DNA from: Linyphia triangularis
Taxonomy: Eukaryota > Arthropoda > Arachnida > Araneae > Linyphiidae
Direction: 5' to 3'
DNA length: 64,000 nucleotides
Assembly: GCA_963978545.1 (NCBI GenBank)
Contig: OZ021726.1
Location: 28,492,459 to 28,556,458, forward strand
Below are positions 1-9,461 of the stretch, one piece after another (the stretch's first letter is position 1; the number at the start of each line of letters is the position of its first letter). A model generated the notes under the pieces. The model did not search any database and had not been told where the DNA came from. It worked only from the letters and a program-made list of their open reading frames with translations. Position numbers and translations under genes: made by a program.

Positions 1-1334
1 AGACGATTTCCATTTGCTTTTGCTGGGGCGATACTTCACACGCAACCTGGTAATCGTATCCACCTTCGGTATGTGCGATGTTTACAAGATTGTATAGAAA
101 CAAAGCGCCACACACGGTATCGCGCACTTAATCTCTCATACATGTTGCATTTGCATCCCCTGCCTTTTGAAATTTCAAATAAAATTGGAAAAAAGTGCAC
201 ATTTCAAGGGAAAAAAAGCACGTATGACATTTTGAAATTATAATTCAGTTTTACAATGTATTTTTTTTAGGTCTCGCGTTTATTTCCTACTTCGTTTTTA
301 CAGCTAAGTATTGAAATTTCGAGGTGGTTTTCAGGCGCCAGTAGTCTAGTAATATTGGAGATTCGATGAAAGAAGTATTGCTTGAACATTTTTTATTGTT
401 CTACCAACTCTTGAAAAACGTTTTGATTTTTATTTAATTTATCATCAGATGTAAGAGACCTTGATATTCTATTTTTGGAATTCAATTGAGTATTTCCAAG
501 ACTTTTTGTGTTTCATTTTTTTTTTATCATTATTATTTTTTCTCTGACTTGGAAGAAATAAAATATAAAAATGTTGTACCTCTAAATCTTTTACATTAAC
601 TTCTGAATTTTTTTTATCCAACATTTTTACCCTTTGAGAGCTTTGCTTTATTTATTAACTCAAGGGGATTGCAGTATTCTAGAACAGTAATTTATGTCTA
701 ATTCTTAGCCTAAGATAATCAGGTTATTTATTACTATGATGGTTTGTTATATCTGCCAAAGTCAATATGAACTAGCGCATGGACTCATCACAGTTGCTCT
801 AGTTTGATTGCTTAAATACTTATGAACGATTTTTTCCCCATTTACGTTGAAGGATTTTCTCTTCTGACTCGTAAGTAAATAAATGTTTTATAATTTTTTT
901 TCTGTTTGTACAATTTGAATAAAGTTTATTTCCATAAGATTAATTACTCAATCCAACTTGCTTCTTAAAAATGCGGAAATGCAGATTTTTTTGGCACAAA
1001 ATAACGATTATTAGAATTTTAAATGTTATGCATTAATTTTATTTTTATTGTTTAATAATTATTTATTGTTATTGTTTAATAATTATTTATTGTTATTGTT
1101 TATTGTTATATTGTACTAGTAAGTAATACAATATTCATTATAAAGTATGTTTTTGATTTAATAATTAAGAATATCCAATAACTAACGTAACATGTGCACT
1201 GCCATGAAGTGCACTTGTCTCCCCCCTCCCTCGTCTCCTTTCCTGGATAATAACAAATTAGCTAAGTAAGCATAACTTTCGGCTATATAGCGTGTTATGA
1301 AAATGTTGTTTTATAGTATTTTGTAAAAAAAATA
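1..1334. other. AT-rich non-coding DNA
   Basis: No gene seen. The stretch has short AT-rich direct repeats: around 1046-1110 a word of about 26 bp (TTATTGTTTAATAATTATT) occurs about three times in tandem. It may hold the unidentified 3' end of the ZMYND8-like gene, which runs leftward, but no convincing terminal exon or polyadenylation context was found. Confidence 0.5.
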
Positions 1335-1422
1335 TAGTTCTCATCACGATGTATCGTTACATTGTGATGTTTGCTTCCCGATACATCGCGATGCAGAAAT
1401 GTTAACATCGCCCAGGCCTATT
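1335..1422 (-). mobile_element. Possible hAT terminal fragment
   Basis: Read on the minus strand this begins CAATAGGCCTGGGCGATG and continues into ATCGCGATGTATCG words. That resembles hAT-type termini with subterminal ATCG repeats. No partner terminus or target duplication was found, so it may be a truncated relic or chance. Confidence 0.3.
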
Positions 1423-2479
1423 GTTTTCTTCTTCTGTTGATTCAAGTGTGTGTGTGTTTTTATATATATAATTTTATTTATTAAATATTAACCTATATGA
1501 ACTCGGAGAACATAGTTTCCACAAATAGGTACAAACTGCTTAATTTAGATTGGCTGTGATAGAATGAAAAAATATGTGAACATTCTAAATCATAAAAACA
1601 TCAGAAAAGTGTGCATAAGCCCTAACTTCGAAAGTGGATATCACAATGCCACAGAGATTGTAGATCAATGTTGTCTAATTACATACAGTTATATTTTTTA
1701 CTAATTAAATTTTGTAAAAGCTTTGACAGATAGGGAAACATTCCTTCTCAATCATACATGTTTTATTTTTTTAGAACTTGGAAATCTAAAAGTCTTAGAA
1801 ATATTCAGGGATAAGTTAGGTAAAAAATCAAAAAGCTGAAAACAAAAATCCAAAAATTTTATGGCAAACTCATTTTAAGCCAAACTTTAAAAAAAAATGT
1901 GGGTTTTCCCATGTGCATTTATAACACTGCACTATCTGTCTGTCCGTGAGAAAAAATGGTTCAAAATAGCGGCACCTAGATGCAGGGATACACTTTATGC
2001 TGTCATCAGGCATGGTATAGCTCCTAAGCAAAAACAAAACACCGAAATTCATGTGAAATCGATGAAAATCGGCAAAAACTTCAAAAATTTCAACAAGTCA
2101 AAACACTTTATGCAATTATACCATATTGACAAACAGGCCAAATTTAATTAAACCCAGTTTTCTAAATTTTTAAGCTATATTCTAAGTACTAAAAATCTTT
2201 AAACTTAAATTTTTATTCATCTTGTTAAGCTCATTCAATAAAATAAAAAGCAACAAACAATTTTACATACAATTGCTTTTAAAATAACAATTTTAAACAC
2301 CTACAATTAGAAAAATTACAATTGGGACTAGTTTTTGGAATATTTTTCATACAAAATGATATAAAAATTTGAGTCATTCAGCATAGATTCAAATCAAATG
2401 GCAAAACCAATCCTTAAACAGGCACTAATCAGGAGCTATCACATTAACGGAAGTCTAGACGAATAGCTACAAAACGCTG
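1423..2479. other. Non-coding DNA, no feature recognised
   Basis: AT-rich sequence with an open stretch on both strands near 1870-2151. Neither translation has a recognisable motif or a plausible start and splice context, so no gene is called. Confidence 0.5.
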
Positions 2480-3190
2480 TTGTAAACCTCGGTAATAGTT
2501 GGTATTGTATTGGCGAAACTCTCAACGAAAATGACCATCACTCTAACGAAAGTAATAAGCAATACTGCTTACATTATCGACGAAAATCTTGGCAGAGGCA
2601 AAAATTAACATTACAACAGCGTACATATCATTGATAGCATCCACAATATCGGCACAAATCTCCGTAATTTCAATATTTTCTTGGTAAAATTAGTGCAAAT
2701 TTCGATAATATCGTATGTTACTACAGTATGGGTTTATAAAATTTATAAAATTACTCTCACGCCAACAGAAATATTAAAGTTAGAGTACTAATATGACGGA
2801 GCAACTCTCAACAATAGAACTATTGTATCAGCGTAACACTTGACGAAAATTACCATCATGACAACATAAATCTCGACGATGTCGCAAATTTATCACAGTA
2901 ATATCGACATTCTTTCGGTAACATCGATGCAAATCTCAGATTTTACAACAGGGCAGCATTCAGCGAAAATTACCATCACATAAACGTAAATATCAGCGTT
3001 AGCGCGAATACACCGAAACGATTCTTAGCAATAGCGCTATTACATCTGTGTAATACTCCAAGAAAATGGCCACTACAACAACCTAAATCCCAGCAATAAT
3101 GCAAATCATAGCCATACTAATCTTGGCAGTAGCGAACATTACATCAGCGTAACGATTAGCGAAAATGAGCATCACATACCAAAGTAAATA
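2480..3190. repeat. Diverged satellite-like tandem repeat, copy 1
   Basis: The stretch is built from recurring words such as CGAAAATGACCATCAC, ACGTAAATATCAGCAATAGCG and ATCTCGGCAATA, returning about every 100-120 bp with many substitutions. The same words and order make up 39030-39965, inside another element. The function is unknown. The irregular spacing fits an old tandem array or a repetitive module of a larger mobile element. Confidence 0.7.
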
Positions 3191-3522
3191 AACGATAGTT
3201 CTGTGGATGTAAGACTTGAAAGCAAGCACATTATTAGTATATGTTAATCGAGTGAATTAGTAAGAAGGAAATTACATTTTGAAAAGAGAAAAAAATTGCA
3301 CAAAAGGATCAAATTTCGGCACAGTTGAAAAAGTACAAAATGTGAATTAGAGCGCCAACAAGACTAAAAAACGCATTTCAGTAGATTTTTGTTTTCGGAG
3401 CAGGAATGCGATGCAACCCCTAAGAGATAGGTTTTCCGCTTTTCCCGATCGGGCGGAAGTGAAGCTCCTTTGCGATTCGGCCTTAGAAAAAAAAGTTATT
3501 TTTCTGTGGGATAGAAAAAGTG

Positions 3523-3557
<35 letters not shown>

Positions 3558-5433
3558 CTAGGAATTATAGAAAAGCAGAACTTTCTTTGAAAAAGAGGAA
3601 ATCTTTATTTTCAAAAAAATTTAAAAAGAGGAATTCCGCCCCATGGCGGAAAAAACTCATCCCAGATACAAACTCTAATAGCGCTATATTACCATAACAA
3701 TACAAAAGAACAGTTCACTTCCCTTTAAAAAAAAAAGATAAAAATTTGCAAATTTGATTTGGGAACTCAAAAGTAATAATTTTATATCCCATTGTGCTAA
3801 TCTAGAAAATGCTTTTTGACTGTTGCTTCTGTTAAAAAAACCAAGAACTCAAACTTAATTTAACATTTAAAATATGCAAATATTTGTTTAGCTTTCATTT
3901 ATTTATTTTATATGTTGTTGTAACATTCGAAGGAACCGCAACACAAAATAAAATACTATTAGCAATAAAACTAAATACATAAAAGATTGACACTGCTATT
4001 CAACCTGATAGCTGAATATGAAGTGTCTTCCACTTGCAGTCTGAATCAATTGCAATTTTTTTTTCTTCATCTTTGCACGATTGAAGAATTTCTTGAATTG
4101 TTGGTGTCAAAATGCTCCTCGTCACATATTAATATATTACAGTGCCATCCAGCATTGAATTGCCCCATTCCATTTCATTGGAAGTAAATATCAAGTATCT
4201 TTCACTTTGATGACTGTACTAGACACATTTTTCAGCCTTTGCCCAGTTGAAAAATTGCTTGGTTCTTTCTTGCCAAAATGCTCATTATCCCATAACAATT
4301 TATAACAGCACTATTTATCATTGAATTGACCCCAATCCATTTCACTGGTATCTTTTGTTAGTACTTGCAGCATTGGTTCGAATTTCACACAGGAAAATTA
4401 ATTATAACAATTACCCAGACATTTTCATTACAAAATACGTCATTTTCAGTAACAATTATAATTTCAAATCAAGTTACTGATAAATGAACATATTCAAAAT
4501 ACCAGGTACCACAAAACTAATAATTGTAGTTATAAATAACATAATTATTTTCAGTTTTGCCAAGCAGTATCAAATTACAATTCTATACATTGTAGAAAAG
4601 AAATTTTGAAAATTTAAAAGAATTTGAGTGTCAAAAAATTTTATCTGTCTTCATGTGATAATTATTCTACCACTCTCTCCTAATCAAACAATATGAAAAA
4701 TGTAAAAATTATATAGATAAATAGACTAAAGACTTTGACATACACTAATATTTACTAATCCCAATGATTACGAAACAAATTCAGATTTTTTGGTTCACAG
4801 TCTAATATTCAAGTGAACCATTTTACGAGCAAGATATCTTGTTCAAATTTTTTTCTAATTTGACAAAAAAAAATTAGTTTAAAATTAGATTGATTTCCTT
4901 TTTAACTTATCTAAGAACCTAACCTACTGTTACATACAATTTTAAAATACTCATTAGAGATGTCAATTAATGTTATAAACATTTAAAAAAAATTAAAACA
5001 GAGTTAAGAAAAACTATAAAAAGTTTGGATACACCAAATTAAAAAAAAAAAAAAAAATCTTTTTTTTTTTAAAAAAGGCAAACCTAACATCAATCAAAGT
5101 TTAAATGTGTTAAGTATTTTAAAAATATAGATATAAGTGAGTCCAAAGGTTTTAATATAGAGCAAAACTAGAAAACTATTCACTAAAATTTAAGAAATAT
5201 CAAAATTAGCATTCTGACTTCCCAAAATATTTGCAGATGTTTAGATCGCTAGAACACTTGTGATAGTTGAAACAGAAATTTCCTTTTAAATCTGTACAAA
5301 ATGGCACACAACTTGTATTTAAAGAACAATTATTAAAGATTAACATTTAAAAACTTATCAGTAACGACACATATATAAAGACCTATCAGTAATTTTAAAA
5401 CAGTAAGTAAATAGCATGAAATAGAAAGAGTAC
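3191..5433. other. Non-coding DNA left of the last recognised ZMYND8 exon
   Basis: AT-rich DNA with a poly-T tract at about 3528-3557 and A/T runs near 5040-5070. If the gene's final exon is in this window it should lie here or further left, but I could not identify one with an in-phase acceptor and conserved residues. Confidence 0.5.
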
Positions 5434-5509
5434 CTGAATTCTCTGCTTTCTTTTGAGATGCTGCTGCAGGAGAACTTGCTGATTTCAAAGACGTTGTTGC
5501 CAACACATA
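5434..5509 (-). CDS. ZMYND8: ZMYND8 exon: Ser/Ala/Lys-rich tail, part 2 (tentative)
   Basis: A 76-nt candidate exon on the far side of the gypsy array has a TAG acceptor and a GTACTC donor. In the required phase it reads YVLATTSLKSASSPAAASQK then KAENS with no stop. Composition matches a ZMYND8 tail and phase matches the previous exon, but there is no conserved motif. It leaves one base for a further exon that I could not find between 1 and 5433. Confidence 0.6.
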
Positions 5510-5890
5510 CTATACATTAAAAAATATTAACTTTAACATATAACAGAATAGAGGAAAAATAAAGTAAAAAAAGTCATTATTAATTCTCTTTATAAACACT
5601 GATTTATAAAGATAATTTTTTATAATCAAAATTGCTAAAGATCAAGTTAATCTAGAACAAACAGTGCAATTACAAAATAGTAAAACCCAAAGTTCCATTT
5701 TTAATAATGTTCAGTTTAAAACCAACCTAATTTCTAAACATCCAATAGTTCAGGTATTTAATATACTTAAAATCTACATTACCCAAAAAATTTTAGTATT
5801 CTTACTTGGAAACTGTAGTCGATATAAAGATAACAAAATCAATACCAAGAAAGAAAAATTGTGCAATGCCTTTAAAATTTAATAACAATA

Positions 5891-5894
5891 AATT
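5891..5894. repeat. Target-site duplication, left copy (gypsy array)
   Basis: AATT precedes the first LTR base at 5895, and AATT follows the last LTR base at 25414 (25415-25418). A 4-bp duplication is normal for gypsy-type integrases. AATT is short and the region AT-rich, so the match alone is weak; the exact LTR boundaries make it convincing. Confidence 0.75.
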
Positions 5895-6064
5895 TGTTAT
5901 GATTGAAAAAATGTTGAGCTTCCCCAACGGTTTTGTTATGGTATAATGGAAGCATTCTTTCACTTGTCATGTTCTTCCGGGGTTATCTGTGTAAAATTAG
6001 ACAATCATTTTTGGTAATTAATGCCCTATTAAAGATGGGTGATATTTAATTCACCTTTTTATTT

Positions 6065-6070
6065 TATAAA
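6065..6070 (+). promoter_or_regulatory. Candidate TATA box of the gypsy LTR
   Basis: TATAAA lies 170 bp into the LTR in an AT-rich stretch, just before a sharp change to GC-rich sequence (GCCGGAGATCGGGACG). The position suits a promoter at the U3/R boundary. The same site recurs at +8665 and +17330. No transcript evidence is available. Confidence 0.35.
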
Positions 6071-6777
6071 TCCTTTTTATTAATAAAAGCCGGAGATCGG
6101 GACGCGGAATAGCATGTGGATTTTCGTATATACCCCCTGTTTTCGGCTGCGGGATTAGGAATTTCTCCCCGGCGTCGTTTCAGAATTCGAAAAGAGACGC
6201 TTAACTTTTGTCCAATAGGATCCCTCCTTTCTGATCGCCGGAGAAACGCGTGATGGTAGTGAGCCTGTGATTGGTGGAGGCAAGTTTAGGACAGGAGTAC
6301 GGGGCTGCTTTCCGTGATCATTGAGAGACGAAACCTTGTGCTGAGAAGTCGGGCTGTTACTGTCGCTCTGATGTAGCGTCCCTGTGGAAGAAATGGCGCA
6401 ACCTGGGTGATCTCTCGGGCGGAGACTAGAGGGAAGGCCGGTGGCCTGTAAAATAAAACCTCGTTCCTGAATGCTGCTCATCTAAAGACGGCCGGTGGCC
6501 TACCGTATTCCTTCGATCAGTTGATGTGATTTCCTGGACATTTCTGCGGCGGTCTCGAGAATCTATTTTCCGCGTCCCCGACGAGTCTAGTGTGCTCCGG
6601 GTGATTAGGTGCTAGTTCCGCAACAGTTCCAGAATTCCTACCACGTTCCAGTGGGATGGCCGGTTTCAAGAGTCTGTTTTCTTCGTCCCTGACGTGTCCT
6701 GTGATTTCTGGATGATTTGGCGTTTGTTCGTTCCTCCTGTTCTGGGACTCCCCATAATAATATCTTTTCGCCACGTT

Positions 6778-7330
6778 CCAGTAAGATGGCCGGTGGCCTG
6801 TCTAATAAATAGTGCTGCCAGTAAGAAGGCCGGTGGCCTGTCCAATATACATCTTGGGTTGCCAGTAAGAAGGCCGGTGGCCTGTCCAATATACATCTTG
6901 TGTTGCCAGTAAGAAGGCCGGTGGCCTGTCCAATATACATCTTGGGTTGTCAGTAAGAGGGCCGGTGGCCTGTCCAATATACATCTTGTGTTGCCAGTAA
7001 GAAGGCCGGTGGCCTGTCCAATATACATCTTGGGTTGCCAGTAAGAAGGCCGGTGGCCTGTCCAATATACATCTTGTGTTGCCAGTAAGAAGGCCGGTGG
7101 CCTGTCCAATATACATCTTGTGTTGCCAGTAAGAAGGCCAGTGGCCTGTCCAATATACATCTTGTGTTGCCAGTAAGAAGGCCGGTGGCCTGTCCAATAT
7201 ACATCTTGTGATGCCAGTAAGAAGGCCGGTGACCTGACCAATAAATATCCTGTGTTGCCAGTAAGAAGGCCGGTGGCCTGTCTAATATCCCTCGTCGCTG
7301 TCCAGTAAGATGGCCGGTGGCCTGCCTACA
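6778..7330. repeat. 44-bp minisatellite in LTR 1, 13 units
   Basis: Units start with CCAGTAAGAAGGCCGGTGGC and recur every 44 bp; the GTAAG word falls at 6781, 6821, 6865, 6909, 6953, 6997 and so on to 7305. The first interval is 40 bp. Each unit contains GGCC-GGT-GGCC, a potential 4-bp stem with a 3-nt loop. Unit variants (TTGTGTT or TTGGGTT, one GGCCAGTGGCC, one GGCCGGTGACC) are the same in all three LTRs. Confidence 0.95.
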
Positions 7331-8088
7331 GACTATCTTCTCTGGTGATATATCGGTTTAGTCCTCATCCTACCACGTCTAGGAGTCAGTCCTCTTCTGT
7401 CCAACTTTCACGAGAACTATCTTCGTCCCGTCCACAAGGACTTTGTTGTTCTTCAACATACAAGACTGATTTACTGCAAACCTCTATCCCTCGCCCGGTC
7501 AATCGGATACATTCAGACGTTCCCCCATGCGGCCGCTGTCTCTAGTATACCCCCTGTGGGTCCCAGGTATTTTGGTGGGGTTTTCGGGATCTTTTTACAA
7601 GTTCTTTTCCCCTTGTGGTTAATTTAAAAGGATAATATTTCATTCCCTTATTCAATCAACATGCTATTCCTAGTCCTGGTGTTCTGCTTTCTTGGGTAAA
7701 TTAAAATTTGGTTTCCTTATATTTATTTAATCACTCATTGTTTTGAATATCTCAATTCATGTTATCGCTTAAGCTAGTATTACATTGGTCCAGTGTTTAA
7801 ACCAATAATTCTTCATTAGGTCTGTAATTCCCTTACTTAATATCTTTCCCATGCAATAAATGATTTCTCAGGTCTCTAGCTGGTCTTAATTCTACATTCA
7901 ATATATTGTACCATGCTGTGTTTTCAGGTGATCTAAAAGGTACCACAATTTGAGAGGCAAGTTAAGGGTAAAAGGACACAACGCAATGTTTGGAAATATA
8001 GTATTATTTAATTGGCCTTAACTGTAAACAAATAATATCTGTAACCATGATGTGTAGGTCAAGTAAACATCTAAAAGTCATAACAAAT

Positions 8089-8107
8089 TGGTGCCTGTGA
8101 CCACTCG
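8089..8107 (+). promoter_or_regulatory. Primer-binding site of gypsy copy 1
   Basis: TGGTGCCTGTGACCACTCG starts 3 bp after the LTR end. The leading TGG is expected from a tRNA CCA end. I could not assign the tRNA. The copy at 16754-16772 is identical; after LTR 3 it is absent, replaced by host sequence. Confidence 0.7.
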
Positions 8108-8372
8108 AATATGAGTTAATTATAAATATTTAATTTTTTTCTCTTCTGAACAACAGTTAATTGATTTAAATTTTTTTTTTGGGAATAAGAACTTGGTATT
8201 TTGTTGTACTATTGTCATTTTGTGCTTTTTATTACTTGTGATTTATTGGAATCTTGGACAATCTGAAACTATTGTTCTTACATTGCTAAGCATTCATTAT
8301 TATTGCCTTTTTCTGGGGTGAGTTCCATCCCCATATCCAAATTCTTTTTGTTATTCTTGCTTTGAGCTAGAA

Positions 8373-9461
8373 ATGCCAAAGCCAAGGAGAACCAGAGGGC
8401 ACCAGCCTGACCCCATTGATGAACTCAGTGAAGAGTTAGGTGCCTCTTTGTGTAATATAGCCATGGCAGCTGAGGACTTGCCCATGCAGGAATACACACT
8501 TCCTAGCTACATTTCTGCTCCACAGAGGCTCCACCTAATGGACTATGTCGAGGAATTTAGTGGGGAGTCTGAGGTAACAGTTAATGATTTTCTGGACCAA
8601 ATTCAACTATTAGGAAATCATGCGGGTTGGTCTGATGAGGACAAGCTACTTGTAGCCAAGATTAGGATTAAGGGGAGGGCTAAGAGCTTTGTAAATGGCA
8701 ACCTGAGTCTTAGGCGTGAGACCTCTTATACTGAGTTTAAGAGGAAACTTATGGAGAATTTCTCGGTCAAGGTGTCTACACATAAGTCCTTAAGACAACT
8801 ACTTTTGGCCTATCAGCGTCCAACCGAGTCTGTTAGGAATTTTGCGTCCCGACTGGAGGCTTTGTCACATCACACCGTTACAGAGAGCCTTCGTGATGAT
8901 GCCACAGTCGATAAAGTTAGGCAAGAGCATTTGTTGCAGGCCTTTTTGGCTGGTCTGAAACCAGAGATTCAGAGAGCTGTGGTCATCCAGAACCACCAAT
9001 CGTTCAGTAAGGCGAGAGCTCAGGCTTCCCTTCAGGAGGAATTGCAAGAGCAGAGTGAGTCTGTGAACATTGCTCAGAGAGCCAGTACAGGGGTGGAACC
9101 AAATCTGGAAATTTCTAATGCCTTACAGGCACAAACTCAGATGATTTCTGATTTAACGGTTCAGATGCAACAGCTCACTGCTGAATTGAACAAGTTGAAA
9201 CAAGAGAGGGGACCACCTAAACCAAAAAGGGATATTAGGTGCTTCCAATGTAACGAACTGGGACACTTTCGTAGGGACTGTGGGTCTGGCACAGGTCACA
9301 ATCAGGGAACTTTCAACTCATTTTCTTTCCCGCCACAGGCAGGTATCCCTAGACCCCCAGTTCCCCCCTTTTCCTACCCACACCAGGGACCACCACCTTT
9401 TCCCTATTTCTCAGGACCACCTCATGAGGCTCATAATTCGCGTCGACCTCCTTTAAACTAA
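8373..9461 (+). CDS. gag: Gypsy Gag, copy 1 (362 aa)
   Basis: Gag is the structural protein that assembles the retrotransposon particle and packages its RNA. Residues about 60-190 fit the Retrotrans_gag family: a FSGE start, then GWSDEDKLLVAKIRIKGRAK, and the ESVRNFASRLEAL segment. Residues 290-303 are a CCHC zinc knuckle, CFQCNELGHFRRDC. The final 50 residues are rich in Pro, Phe and Tyr. The ATG at 8373 is the first in frame after the 287-nt leader. The frame ends in TAA directly after the heptamer TTTAAAC (9452-9458). It is intact and translates identically to copy 2. Confidence 0.95.
   Translation: MPKPRRTRGHQPDPIDELSEELGASLCNIAMAAEDLPMQEYTLPSYISAPQRLHLMDYVEEFSGESEVTVNDFLDQIQLLGNHAGWSDEDKLLVAKIRIKGRAKSFVNGNLSLRRETSYTEFKRKLMENFSVKVSTHKSLRQLLLAYQRPTESVRNFASRLEALSHHTVTESLRDDATVDKVRQEHLLQAFLAGLKPEIQRAVVIQNHQSFSKARAQASLQEELQEQSESVNIAQRASTGVEPNLEISNALQAQTQMISDLTVQMQQLTAELNKLKQERGPPKPKRDIRCFQCNELGHFRRDCGSGTGHNQGTFNSFSFPPQAGIPRPPVPPFSYPHQGPPPFPYFSGPPHEAHNSRRPPLN
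9452..9458 (+). promoter_or_regulatory. Candidate -1 ribosomal frameshift site (TTTAAAC)
   Basis: The heptamer T TTA AAC is a canonical X XXY YYZ slippery site, correctly phased to the Gag frame and immediately followed by the Gag stop TAA (9459-9461). Slippage by -1 continues CTA AAC CAG into the Pol frame, which is open from 9437. Downstream, GTGA/TCAC (9471-9482), CACC/GGTG near 9500-9512 and GGGTT pairing with AACACCC could form a stem or pseudoknot; that pairing is inference. The same site recurs at 18117-18123. Confidence 0.8.

Larger units (their letters stand above)
5895..8085 (+). mobile_element. Ty3/gypsy LTR 1 (2,191 bp)
   Basis: The boundaries are the inverted ends TGTTATGA and TCATAACA, directly followed by a primer-binding-site-like sequence. 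The same sequence recurs at 14560 and 23225, exactly 8,665 bp apart. It is long for a gypsy LTR. About 6065-6070 is a TATAAA box followed by GC-rich sequence, a candidate promoter. A 13-unit 44-bp minisatellite fills 6778-7330, with looser copies of its GGCCGGTGGCC core near 6436 and 6485. No coding potential was accepted on either strand. Confidence 0.95.

Noticed and set aside
1870..2151. Small open frames on both strands near 2 kb as a terminal ZMYND8 exon or a separate gene
   Set aside because: The phase and acceptor do not fit the known exon chain and there is no conserved residue pattern.
6638..7241. Overlapping minus-strand open frames in the LTR (also at +8665 and +17330) with GQATGLLTGN-type repeats
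   Set aside because: They are translations of the 44-bp minisatellite in successive frames, with no start context, motif or splice support.
6778..7330. Regular repeats with short intervals, CRISPR-like at first sight
   Set aside because: Units are contiguous with no unique spacers, lie inside an LTR, and the genome is eukaryotic.
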